This document shows positions 6,183 through 13,475 of a stretch of 14,718 nt of DNA, one piece after another. The stretch lies in the NCBI GenBank assembly GCA_902796865.1, contig CADBQZ010000077.1, positions 1 to 14,718 of the forward strand. Reading direction: 5' to 3'. Each line of letters opens with the position of its first letter. Positions within the stretch are counted from its first letter, which is position 1. A program made the position numbers and the translations under genes. Under the pieces are notes generated by a model. The model was not told where the DNA came from and made no database searches. It worked only from the letters and a program-made list of their open reading frames with translations. The stretch is from an uncultured Ruminococcus sp. (GTDB taxonomy: Bacteria > Bacillota > Clostridia > Oscillospirales > Ruminococcaceae).

Positions 6183-8747
6183 TTATACTACATAGAATGA
6201 GCCATATTTATGTGTGTCTATTATCAATGATTCATCTTCCATTGCAAATGTTCCGCTTGCAATGAGATTTGACTTGTAATAAATCTCTATGTCTCTGACC
6301 CATATACCCTTATCTTTCAGGTAAAATGGATTTCCTTGCTTATATGTTACTCCAAGAGTTGCCGGAACTCCCAACAAACTCTTTATTCTGTCAAGTCTGT
6401 CAGCGCTGAAATCATTTACTTTCTGGCTGTCTGATTTCTGTCTTACAATAATGTATATTCTTTCCCACTGCATATTCTTATTGCTTGCAAGTGCCCTTGC
6501 AATAGCTGCAGCATCTACGACATTTACTCTTCCGTCACGGTTAAAGTCAGCAAAGTACGGAAGCCAGCTTCCCTTGCCTCTTGCAAGAAGATTTGCAATA
6601 TATGCAGCGTCAACTACATTTACCTTACCGTCTTCATTTGCATCGCCTATATATACAGCAGTTGTTACAACGACAACATCAGGCTCTGTCTCGATTTTCA
6701 GAGTAGTAGTAGCTAAAGTCGTAGTAGTCTCCGATAATGTTGTAACAACGCTTGTGGTGGTCGTGGCAGTAGTACTTGTTGTTGTCGCCATAGTAGTTGA
6801 AACAGTTGTTGAAGTCACTGATATATCCGGAATGTCGTCAGGAAGAATTATGATCGCTGTTCCAATCACAATATCATCTGATGTTATAAGACTTATACTT
6901 GTACGAAGCGGCTTATTTGTAGTAGTTGCCGCAGTCGTAGTTGTAATAGAAGGTTCGGTAATTATATCCGTCTCAGTAACAATAAGTATTTGTGTGGTTC
7001 TTGAAACAGATGTCTCTGACGTAGGCGGCTCTGTTATTATCTTTGTTATTACATGGATACTTATTGAAGTAGTGCCTCCAGGCTGAGTATCTGAACCGTC
7101 TGGCTCTGTGGTTACAGATGATGAGCCTGATACAGTAGTAATAGAAGAAGATCCTCCTGTTTCTCCTTCCGGTGTATTAACAGCAGAAACTGTTGTTGAT
7201 GAAACTGATGATTTACTGCCGGGTTCATCACCACCGCCGGATACTGATGTCTTTGTTGTAATGGAAACCGGTGGCTCTCCTGTTTCGGTTCCGGTACCAG
7301 GTTTTTTTGTAAATGTAACGATACCTTCGCCGGTTTCTGTAACTGTAACACCTGTACGTTTTGATGTGATGATTTGAGCAGGATCACCAGGATCAGCGGT
7401 TGTAGTAGTCTTAGTGATAGATGATACTACAAATTCACCCTGTACAGTGACCTTACATTCAAGCGTATATCCGTCGATAAACGCATAGATCGTAGCTTCT
7501 CCGCCTTCAACACCTGTTATGTAAGCCTTTGTGCTGAGCGCTGTATCCTGTGTTACCGATGCGATAGTAGTATCATCTGATATCCACTTTACATCGCCTT
7601 TATAATTGTTTATGGAAATGCCGAGCATCTGTTCTTTCTTCATACTTATCTCTGTTGCAGAAAGTGAAGGAAGGTCTGACATATTTACAAACTTGAATCC
7701 ATTTGCTGTAGCATATTTATCAGCACGGCTCTTTGCATAACCATAAATAGTAAATCCAGGTATAGGTGTTCCATCGCTAAAGAAACCTACCGCTTTATTT
7801 CCCATAGTAGTTATTGTTTCAGGGATCTCAATAGAATTAAGATTTCTTGCTTCGGAAAAAGCATCAGCAGAAATATTATCTACCACAAGTCCTTCTAATT
7901 TATCTGGTACTTTTATTTTCTGTATATCGCCTGAATACCCTGTTATAGTAGCAGCATCATAAACATTGTCATTATTGGTATCTTTTGGCTGATAGAAGAT
8001 CTTTGTTCCATCTTCATCATAGTTATAGGTATTTGTTACCTCATATTTAAGCCCTCTGATAGACAGATTCTTAGCATATGTCTGAGCGTCAATACCATTC
8101 TCGCCCTTTAAGGTCATATTGTCGAATTTGACAAACTTGAGCCACATATCGAATCTTGTCAGACCGCCATTTTCGCCGCTTTGAAGTTCAAGCTTGTCAA
8201 GATTCTTTATGATTGTCATTATCTTTGCTTTATCTGTATCGGCACCTGACAGGTCAACAAGATCAAGCTTTTCTTTATAGATCCTGTCTATGTATTCGAT
8301 CTCCCATTCGGTTGGATCGCCGTACATCTGTTTTGCGATATATAGTACCATATCATCAATGCTTGCAGTCTCACCAAGCTGATCTTTTCCCTTTATAAAC
8401 TTCATTATAGATGAAGATGTGAGAAATGCCTGTGGTTCAAGACTGTCAAGTGTCAGTGTTGACGGTACATAAACTGTTGTAAGATTTTCACAGAAACCAA
8501 AAGCATAATCCCTTACGCCAACAACGTTTCTTGTGATACCCTGCTCGCTGGTAAGCTTTTCAGGTATTGTTACCTCTGTTGCAGATCTGTCGGTATAATC
8601 GGTTATTATATAACCTCCGCCGCCCGATGTAAACACAAAGGGACCTGATACCATTTCCGATGCCGCAAATACCGAAAGCGGCAGCGCCAGAATTAGGCAT
8701 GAGAACGCTACAAAAACGCTCAAAGCCTTTGTTAATGTTTTTTTCAT
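6183..8747 (-). CDS. Secreted BspA-like LRR / Ig-like protein with internal dockerin
   Basis: This 854-residue protein is modular. Residues 1-29 are a signal peptide (KK start, hydrophobic core, VFAA cleavage). About 38-118 and 245-355 are BspA-type (LRR_5) leucine-rich segments (for example VRDYAFGFCENLTTVYVP and AFSEARNLNSIEIPETI), split by an unassigned acidic insert (120-240). About 360-437 is a Big2-like Ig domain. Residues 440-698 form a Thr/Ser/Pro/Gly linker. Residues 701-757 are a type I dockerin with two Ca2+ loops (GDANEDGKVNVVD and ADFNRDGRVNVVD). Residues 759-854 are a C-terminal domain I cannot assign. Dockerins plug into cohesins on scaffoldins, so the protein should sit on a cellulosome or cell-surface complex. 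The LRR and Ig parts suggest binding rather than catalysis; I see no glycoside hydrolase. GGAGG precedes the start by 9 nt. It has its own promoter, so it is independent of the histidine operon upstream. Confidence 0.88.
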   Translation of the reverse strand: MKKTLTKALSVFVAFSCLILALPLSVFAASEMVSGPFVFTSGGGGYIITDYTDRSATEVTIPEKLTSEQGITRNVVGVRDYAFGFCENLTTVYVPSTLTLDSLEPQAFLTSSSIMKFIKGKDQLGETASIDDMVLYIAKQMYGDPTEWEIEYIDRIYKEKLDLVDLSGADTDKAKIMTIIKNLDKLELQSGENGGLTRFDMWLKFVKFDNMTLKGENGIDAQTYAKNLSIRGLKYEVTNTYNYDEDGTKIFYQPKDTNNDNVYDAATITGYSGDIQKIKVPDKLEGLVVDNISADAFSEARNLNSIEIPETITTMGNKAVGFFSDGTPIPGFTIYGYAKSRADKYATANGFKFVNMSDLPSLSATEISMKKEQMLGISINNYKGDVKWISDDTTIASVTQDTALSTKAYITGVEGGEATIYAFIDGYTLECKVTVQGEFVVSSITKTTTTADPGDPAQIITSKRTGVTVTETGEGIVTFTKKPGTGTETGEPPVSITTKTSVSGGGDEPGSKSSVSSTTVSAVNTPEGETGGSSSITTVSGSSSVTTEPDGSDTQPGGTTSISIHVITKIITEPPTSETSVSRTTQILIVTETDIITEPSITTTTAATTTNKPLRTSISLITSDDIVIGTAIIILPDDIPDISVTSTTVSTTMATTTSTTATTTTSVVTTLSETTTTLATTTLKIETEPDVVVVTTAVYIGDANEDGKVNVVDAAYIANLLARGKGSWLPYFADFNRDGRVNVVDAAAIARALASNKNMQWERIYIIVRQKSDSQKVNDFSADRLDRIKSLLGVPATLGVTYKQGNPFYLKDKGIWVRDIEIYYKSNLIASGTFAMEDESLIIDTHKYGSFYVV
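6654..7430 (-). repeat. Low-complexity DNA encoding a Thr/Ser-rich linker
   Basis: This segment encodes residues 440-698 of the dockerin protein. The first half is rich in Gly, Pro, Glu and Ser with repeated SSITTVS / SSVTTEP-like pieces. The second half is dominated by Thr runs such as TTTTAATTT and TTMATTTSTTATTTT. Such stalks are typical spacers in cellulosomal and surface proteins and may be O-glycosylated. A hydrophobic island (about 626-642, around IVIGTAIIILPDD) interrupts it. The biased composition creates long spurious open frames on the opposite strand. Confidence 0.75.
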
Positions 8748-8897
8748 CTTAATATACCTCCATGTATATCTGCCTTTCTCAAAGCATTATAAAAAGCGGT
8801 GATGAGAAATAACTAGACCCGCTATTTTTTCTGTGTGAAAGGTCTTTGTTTTGCTGTTCCCCTTTATTTATTTTGGAGAATGCTGTCTTATGATACT
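8748..8897 (-). other. 150-nt structured leader of the dockerin gene
   Basis: Between the predicted transcription start (about 8897) and the ATG the transcript can form several short helices. AGACC (8845-8841) pairs with GGTCT (8819-8815). AGCGG (8823-8819), which shares one base with the former, pairs with CCGCT (8799-8795), which runs into U5. TTTCTC (8809-8804) pairs with GAGAAA (8780-8775). GCUUU-GAGA-AAGGC (8785-8772) forms a GNRA-type tetraloop hairpin that would compete with the previous helix. This could be an attenuator or simply an unstructured leader; the individual stems are short and I recognise no known RNA family. Confidence 0.35.
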
Positions 8898-8903
8898 ATT
8901 TAT

Positions 8904-8932
8904 ATTTTATCATTTTATTTTTTAAATGTCAA
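8904..8932 (-). promoter_or_regulatory. Promoter of the dockerin gene
   Basis: Read on the minus strand, a perfect TTGACA (8932-8927) and TAAAAT (8909-8904) are separated by 17 bp. Transcription should start near 8897. The promoter lies in the 263-bp gap after hisE and uncouples the surface-protein gene from the histidine operon. Confidence 0.75.
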
Positions 8933-9010
8933 TATGATACGATCGGCAGCATTATGTTTTTGTAAAAACTGACCGTATATTACGTTTTTTTTCTACAAAT
9001 AGTACACCTA

Positions 9011-9349
9011 TCAGGTATTTTTATCTACCTCATGAAATTTTTTAAGATTACCGATCTTCTCATTTCTTTCATTAAGTACTTCTTCTACCTCAGACCATTC
9101 AAGACCTCTGTCTGCACAAAGGACCATAAGATGATATAAAAGATCATTTATCTCATTTTTAAGCTCATCATTATCAGCATTCTTTGCTGCTATTATTGTC
9201 TCTGATGCTTCCTCGCCGACTTTTTTGCAGATCTTGTCAACACCTTTTTCAAAGAGATAACAAGTGTAGGAATTCTCCTGCGCTTTGCCTTCTTCAAAAG
9301 CTTTTTTTCTCTGCTTTATTACCTCAAAAATTTCTTCGTATACTGTCAT
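9011..9349 (-). CDS. hisE: Phosphoribosyl-ATP pyrophosphatase (HisE)
   Basis: This 112-residue all-alpha, MazG-like protein hydrolyses phosphoribosyl-ATP to phosphoribosyl-AMP and pyrophosphate, the second step of histidine synthesis. The Mg2+-binding pattern is visible: KVGEEASE (E46, E47, E50) and NEIND (E66, D69). The opening [10 protein letters not shown] and the [22 protein letters not shown] block are typical of HisE. It is a separate polypeptide rather than fused to HisI. Its ATG overlaps the hisI stop (ATGA at 9346-9349) and it has its own GGAGG site 7 nt upstream, so the split is genuine. It is the last gene of the operon; no convincing intrinsic terminator follows. Confidence 0.95.
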   Translation of the reverse strand: MTVYEEIFEVIKQRKKAFEEGKAQENSYTCYLFEKGVDKICKKVGEEASETIIAAKNADNDELKNEINDLLYHLMVLCADRGLEWSEVEEVLNERNEKIGNLKKFHEVDKNT

Positions 9350-9702
9350 TTGTTTTCCTCCTCATTATATATCTCATTGAAAAAGCAGCTGTAACTGCCG
9401 GTATGGCAGGCATTTCCTGTCTGCTTAACATTTACAAGAAGTGTATCATTATCGCAGTCTCCGAATATGCTCACTACCTTCTGAACGTGTCCGGATGTAG
9501 CACCCTTGTTCCAGTATTCCTGTCTGGATCTGCTCCAGAACCATGTATAGCCTGTTTCAAGAGTCTTTTTAAGGCTTTCCTTGTTCATATATGCAAGCAT
9601 AAGAACTGTCTTTGTATCCGCCTCAAAGCATATCGCCGGGATAAGCTCGCCCTTTTCAAAGAATTTATCAAGATCATCCAATCCAATTTTTACTGCTGAC
9701 AT
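9346..9702 (-). CDS. hisI: Phosphoribosyl-AMP cyclohydrolase (HisI)
   Basis: This 118-residue cytoplasmic metalloenzyme opens the adenine ring of phosphoribosyl-AMP (third step of histidine synthesis). All signature residues are present: the [16 protein letters not shown] block (57-72), the Mg2+ triad D82-x-D84-x-D86, and the zinc cysteines C83, C99 (ACHTG) and C106 (SCFF). Length is normal for a stand-alone cyclohydrolase. The ribosome site GAGGTGA overlaps the end of hisF, with a 4-nt gap between the genes. The 3' end overlaps hisE by four bases. Confidence 0.96.
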   Translation of the reverse strand: MSAVKIGLDDLDKFFEKGELIPAICFEADTKTVLMLAYMNKESLKKTLETGYTWFWSRSRQEYWNKGATSGHVQKVVSIFGDCDNDTLLVNVKQTGNACHTGSYSCFFNEIYNEEENK

Positions 9703-9706
9703 TTTT

Positions 9707-10462
9707 TCACCTCATTATTATTCCTTTTCCACGACAGTGTTCTTTTACCTGTCCTACTGTAAGCTCTTTAAAATGGAAAAGTGATGCTGCAAGCGCCGCA
9801 GTCGCTCCGGTCTTTTCAAAAACTTCTGAAAAATCTTCTATCTTTCCGGCGCCGCCGCTTGCAATTACAGGGATATTTACAGAATCACAAACTGCTTTCA
9901 GCATATCTATATCAAATCCCTGCTTAGTACCATCGGCATCAATAGAATTTAGACATATCTCACCTGCGCCCAGAGCTTCTATCTTTTTCACCCAATCTAT
10001 AAGATCAAGCTTCATATCAACTCTTCCGCCATTTATGTATACTGTCCATTTTTTTTCGCCGATCTTTTTTGCATCAATACCGACACATATACACTGGCTT
10101 CCGAATATATCTGCTCCCTCACGGATAAGCTGAGGATTTTTTACTGCCTGAGAATTGACCGATACTTTATCTGCTCCGGCACGAAGCGTTTCTCTTATAT
10201 CATCGACAGTTTTTATACCGCCGCCGACTGTCAGAGGAACAAAGACCTGCTTTGCAGTCTCTCTTACAACATCAAGGAATACTCCCCTTTCCTCATATGA
10301 AGCTGTTATATCATAAAATACCAGTTCATCGGCACCCTGCCTGTTATACTCCTTTGAAGCCTCAACAGGATCACCGACGTCCTTTATTCCCTGAAAATTA
10401 ACACCCTTGACAACTTTTCCGTCACGAACATCGAGACAAGGTATTATTCTTTTTGCAAGCAT
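9707..10462 (-). CDS. hisF: Imidazole glycerol phosphate synthase, cyclase subunit (HisF)
   Basis: This 251-residue (beta/alpha)8 barrel uses ammonia delivered by HisH to turn PRFAR into imidazole glycerol phosphate and AICAR. It begins [15 protein letters not shown] with catalytic Asp11. The second catalytic Asp is D130 in CVGIDAKK. Phosphate-binding glycine loops (TVGGGI at 78-83 and ASGGAG in the second half) are intact. The start shares one base with the hisA stop (TAATG, 10460-10464), and a GGGAGGGTG ribosome site lies inside hisA. HisF works as a heterodimer with HisH, encoded two genes upstream. Confidence 0.97.
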   Translation of the reverse strand: MLAKRIIPCLDVRDGKVVKGVNFQGIKDVGDPVEASKEYNRQGADELVFYDITASYEERGVFLDVVRETAKQVFVPLTVGGGIKTVDDIRETLRAGADKVSVNSQAVKNPQLIREGADIFGSQCICVGIDAKKIGEKKWTVYINGGRVDMKLDLIDWVKKIEALGAGEICLNSIDADGTKQGFDIDMLKAVCDSVNIPVIASGGAGKIEDFSEVFEKTGATAALAASLFHFKELTVGQVKEHCRGKGIIMR

Positions 10463-11193
10463 TATTTTTCACCCTCCCCGAGAGCTACCGCTTCTTTAAG
10501 ATCAAGAGTTCCTTTATATATAGATTTGCCGCAGATAGTTCCGTAAAGACCCATATCCTTGCAGACTCTTATATCCTCTATCGTATGGACACCGCCGCTT
10601 GCAATTATATTGCATCTGCCTTCTGTGGCATCATAAAGCTTTTTGAGCTGTGCCGCATTAACTCCGGAAAGTGTTCCGTCTTTTGATATATCAGTGACTA
10701 TAAAATATCTTACACCGCATTCTATCATTTTTAATGTAAGATCAATATAATTCACATCTGAGCCTTCGAGCCAGCCTTCTGCCGCTACCATTTCATTCAT
10801 AGAATCAATGCCGACAGCTATTTTTTCGCTGCCGAACTTTTCAACAGCTTTTTTTACAAGCTCCGGATCTTTGAGAGCTGCTGAACCGATTATAACTCTT
10901 GATATACCCATAGAAAGGTATTCATCTATCGTTTCTATATTCCGGATACCGCCGCCCACTTCAACTTTAAGAGATGTCTTTTCGGCAACATCCTTATATA
11001 TCTTTGTGTTGACAGGTCTTCCTTCTTTAGCACCGTCAAGATCGACCATATGTATCCAGCCTGCTCCTGCTGCTTCAAAGCTTTTCGCAGTCTCAAGATA
11101 GTCATCAGCTACCTTTTCGACAGTGCTGAAATCGCCTTTAAAAAGTCTTACGCAGTTTCCGTCTTTTATATCTATCGCCGGTAAAATTATCAT
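10462..11193 (-). CDS. hisA: ProFAR isomerase (HisA)
   Basis: This 243-residue (beta/alpha)8 barrel, a relative of HisF, catalyses the Amadori rearrangement of ProFAR to PRFAR. Catalytic Asp8 ([10 protein letters not shown]) and Asp130 (AVGIDSMN) are present, as are the VGGGIR (79-84) and [12 protein letters not shown] (167-178) signatures. Length is normal. Its ATG overlaps the hisH stop (ATGA, 11190-11193) and a GGAGG site lies within the end of hisH. Nothing points to the dual HisA/TrpF (PriA) form of actinobacteria. Confidence 0.97.
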   Translation of the reverse strand: MIILPAIDIKDGNCVRLFKGDFSTVEKVADDYLETAKSFEAAGAGWIHMVDLDGAKEGRPVNTKIYKDVAEKTSLKVEVGGGIRNIETIDEYLSMGISRVIIGSAALKDPELVKKAVEKFGSEKIAVGIDSMNEMVAAEGWLEGSDVNYIDLTLKMIECGVRYFIVTDISKDGTLSGVNAAQLKKLYDATEGRCNIIASGGVHTIEDIRVCKDMGLYGTICGKSIYKGTLDLKEAVALGEGEK

Positions 11194-11795
11194 TTTATCA
11201 AGCCTCCGAAGTTTTTCAAAATTTTAAGACCTGTTTCACCGCTCTTTTCAGGGTGGAACTGTGCGCCAAATACTGTTTTTCCATTAAATACAAGCGAAGG
11301 GACTTTTCCGCCGTATTCACAATAAGCGCTTATATTATCATCATCACACTGAGCTTTATATGAATGTACAAAATAAACATAGCTTTCCTTTTCTATGCCG
11401 TTCATAAGCGGACAGTCATTCAAAAGTTCGAGTTTGTTCCAGCCCATATGAGGGATTATAAGATCTTTTTGCTCCATCTTAACAACGCTTCCGCCTATAA
11501 GTCCTAATCCGTCACATTCTTCAAATTCAAAGCCCTTTTCAAAAAGGACCTGCATACCAAGACAAATACCTAAAAATGGTTTTTTTGTGGCTTCTGCCTG
11601 TAAAGTATCTATAAGCCCGAATCCGCTAAGTTTTTTCATTGCTTCCGGAAATGCACCCACTCCGGGAAGTATTATACCGTCAGCATTTTCTATCTCTTTT
11701 TTATCCCTTGTAAGGATAGAATCAAATCCAAGATGATCCAGTGCATTTTTTACACTGAATATATTTCCTGCATCATAATCTATGATAGCTATCAT
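11190..11795 (-). CDS. hisH: Imidazole glycerol phosphate synthase, glutaminase subunit (HisH)
   Basis: This 201-residue class I glutamine amidotransferase hydrolyses glutamine and channels ammonia to HisF. The triad is complete: Cys78 in GICLGMQ, His181 and Glu183 in QFHPEKSG. The oxyanion-region motif PGVGAFPEAM (44-53) is typical for HisH. The ATG follows the hisB stop by one base, and the AAAGGAAG ribosome site lies inside hisB, favouring coupled translation. It overlaps hisA by four bases. Confidence 0.97.
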   Translation of the reverse strand: MIAIIDYDAGNIFSVKNALDHLGFDSILTRDKKEIENADGIILPGVGAFPEAMKKLSGFGLIDTLQAEATKKPFLGICLGMQVLFEKGFEFEECDGLGLIGGSVVKMEQKDLIIPHMGWNKLELLNDCPLMNGIEKESYVYFVHSYKAQCDDDNISAYCEYGGKVPSLVFNGKTVFGAQFHPEKSGETGLKILKNFGGLIK

Positions 11796-11796
11796 A

Positions 11797-12378
11797 TCAC
11801 AAGCTTCCTTTCGTTGAAAGTGTTTCTCCGTTTTCCAACGGCTTTACCGCCATTTTCAAAGCATGAGCAGCAGCCTTGAAAAGTGCTTCGCATTTATGGT
11901 GGTCGTTTTTACCATAGACCATATCAAGATGCATGGTAATACCTGCGTTAAATGAAAAGCTTCGGAAAAATTCTTCGGTAAGACAAGCGTCATACTGCCC
12001 TATCATCTGATTTTCAAACTCTCCCTTGAATACTAAAAACGGTCTGTTGCTTATATCCAGCGCACAGAACGAAAGTGCTTCATCCATAGGTATATATGCA
12101 CTTCCGTATCTTGCAATGCCTGATTTATCACCAAGCGCATCAGCAAGCGCCTGTCCCAGCACGATACCGGTATCTTCAACAGTATGATGTCCGTCAACAT
12201 AAAGATCTCCGCTGCACTTGATCTCCATAGAAATACCGCTGTGCTTTGAAAGCGCTGTCAGCATATGGTCAAAAAAGCCAATGCCTGTATCAATATCGGA
12301 AATACCCTTTCCGTCAAGTTCCACACGGACACTTATCTGGGTCTCCTTAGTTTTTCTTTCTGCAAAACCGCTTTTCAT
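11797..12378 (-). CDS. hisB: Imidazoleglycerol-phosphate dehydratase (HisB, monofunctional)
   Basis: This 193-residue protein converts imidazole glycerol phosphate to imidazole acetol phosphate. The metal-binding histidine clusters are visible: FFDHML (36-41), DGHHTVED (62-69) and KNDHHKCEALFK (157-168). It lacks the N-terminal HAD phosphatase domain of the enterobacterial bifunctional HisB, so histidinol-phosphate phosphatase must be a separate gene, not seen in this window. The ribosome site GAAAGG overlaps the hisC stop codon, 15 nt upstream of hisB. Confidence 0.97.
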   Translation of the reverse strand: MKSGFAERKTKETQISVRVELDGKGISDIDTGIGFFDHMLTALSKHSGISMEIKCSGDLYVDGHHTVEDTGIVLGQALADALGDKSGIARYGSAYIPMDEALSFCALDISNRPFLVFKGEFENQMIGQYDACLTEEFFRSFSFNAGITMHLDMVYGKNDHHKCEALFKAAAHALKMAVKPLENGETLSTKGSL

Positions 12379-12393
12379 GATCTATAAAACCTT

Positions 12394-13461
12394 TCATAAC
12401 GCTATTATTTCACGGAGCGCTTCATAGAGCCTCTCCATCTGTTCATCTGTTCCTATCGTTATCCTGAGATATTCTGATATTCTCGGTTTATTCCAATAGC
12501 GTACAAATATTTTCCTGTCTTTGAGCTTCTGGAATATCTCAGCTGCCGGCATTGTTTTATGCCTTGCAAAAATAAAATTACTGCTTGAATCCGGGAAATC
12601 AAACCCCAGTTCGCTTAATTCTTTTTTTGCCTTCTCACGGGTATCTATTATCTTTTTCGTGCATTCATTAAAGTGATCTGCGTCTTTTACAGCAGCCGCT
12701 CCGCATATCTGAGTAAGAGGATTCATAGTATATGAATTTATAGAAAACTTAACATCATTAAGATACCTTATGAGCTTTTTGCTTCCTATCGCAAAACCTA
12801 TCCTCATTCCAGCCATAGAACGTGATTTCGAGAAGGTTTGTACAACAAGAAGATTATCATACTTATCGACAAGCTCAAGACAGCTCTTTCCGCCGAAATC
12901 AATATACGCTTCATCTATAACGACAACAGAATCCTTATTCTCTTTCAGTATGCTCTCTATCATTTCGACAGATTCAAGCACACCTGTCGGGGCATTTGGA
13001 TTCGGAAATATGATACCGCCGTTTTCACAGATATAATCATCTGCATTTATCCTGAAGTCATCATCAAGCGGTATCCTTTTATAGGGTATCCTGTAGACCT
13101 CAGCCCATACATCATAGAACGAATATGTTATATCCGGGAAAAGTATCGGCTTATCAGAATTGAAAAAGGTCATAAATATCATTGAAATGACATCATCAGA
13201 ACCTACTCCGACAAACACCTGCTCTTTATCAACACGATAAAAATCTGCCAGCGCCGAAACAAGCACTCCTGCATCAGGATCAGGATACAGTCTCATTTTA
13301 TAAGTATCGAACCCATCAAGAAGTTCTCTTACCTCTTTGCACGGAGGATAAGGATTTTCATTTGTATTAAGCTTTATTATATCCGTTTCACGAGGCTGTT
13401 CACCCGGTGTATACGGAACTACTTTTCTGACATTTTTTTCCCAGCCGAAATCATTATCCAT
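12394..13461 (-). CDS. hisC: Histidinol-phosphate aminotransferase (HisC)
   Basis: This 355-residue fold-type I PLP enzyme transfers the amino group from glutamate to imidazole acetol phosphate, giving histidinol phosphate. Visible signatures are LNTNENPYPP (31-40), NPNAPTG (154-160), VIDEAYIDF (181-189, with the PLP-ring Asp183) and TFSKSRSMAGMRIG (209-222) containing the Schiff-base Lys212. Length is typical. It starts 14 nt after the hisD stop with an AAAGGAA ribosome site. The reading frame is intact throughout. Confidence 0.96.
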   Translation of the reverse strand: MDNDFGWEKNVRKVVPYTPGEQPRETDIIKLNTNENPYPPCKEVRELLDGFDTYKMRLYPDPDAGVLVSALADFYRVDKEQVFVGVGSDDVISMIFMTFFNSDKPILFPDITYSFYDVWAEVYRIPYKRIPLDDDFRINADDYICENGGIIFPNPNAPTGVLESVEMIESILKENKDSVVVIDEAYIDFGGKSCLELVDKYDNLLVVQTFSKSRSMAGMRIGFAIGSKKLIRYLNDVKFSINSYTMNPLTQICGAAAVKDADHFNECTKKIIDTREKAKKELSELGFDFPDSSSNFIFARHKTMPAAEIFQKLKDRKIFVRYWNKPRISEYLRITIGTDEQMERLYEALREIIAL

Positions 13462-13475
13462 ATCAAAACATTCCT

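Noticed and set aside
6451..7377. Long plus-strand frames rich in Val, Ser and Ile, opposite the dockerin-gene linker
   Set aside because: They are the complement of Thr/Ser codon runs in the linker; low-complexity DNA has few stops. There are no recognisable domains.
8942..8980. Imperfect inverted repeat downstream of hisE considered as the histidine-operon terminator
   Set aside because: The CGG-CAG / CTG-CCG stem has a bulge and a large loop, and no U-run follows on the minus strand. I cannot support a terminator here.
9346..9349. Possible frameshift splitting a fused hisIE gene
   Set aside because: hisE has its own GGAGG site 7 nt before an ATG, and both proteins have natural ends. An ATGA overlap is a normal coupled junction in this operon.
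9184..9699. 171-codon plus-strand frame opposite hisE and hisI
   Set aside because: Both histidine genes are intact with all catalytic residues; the opposite frame is a shadow.
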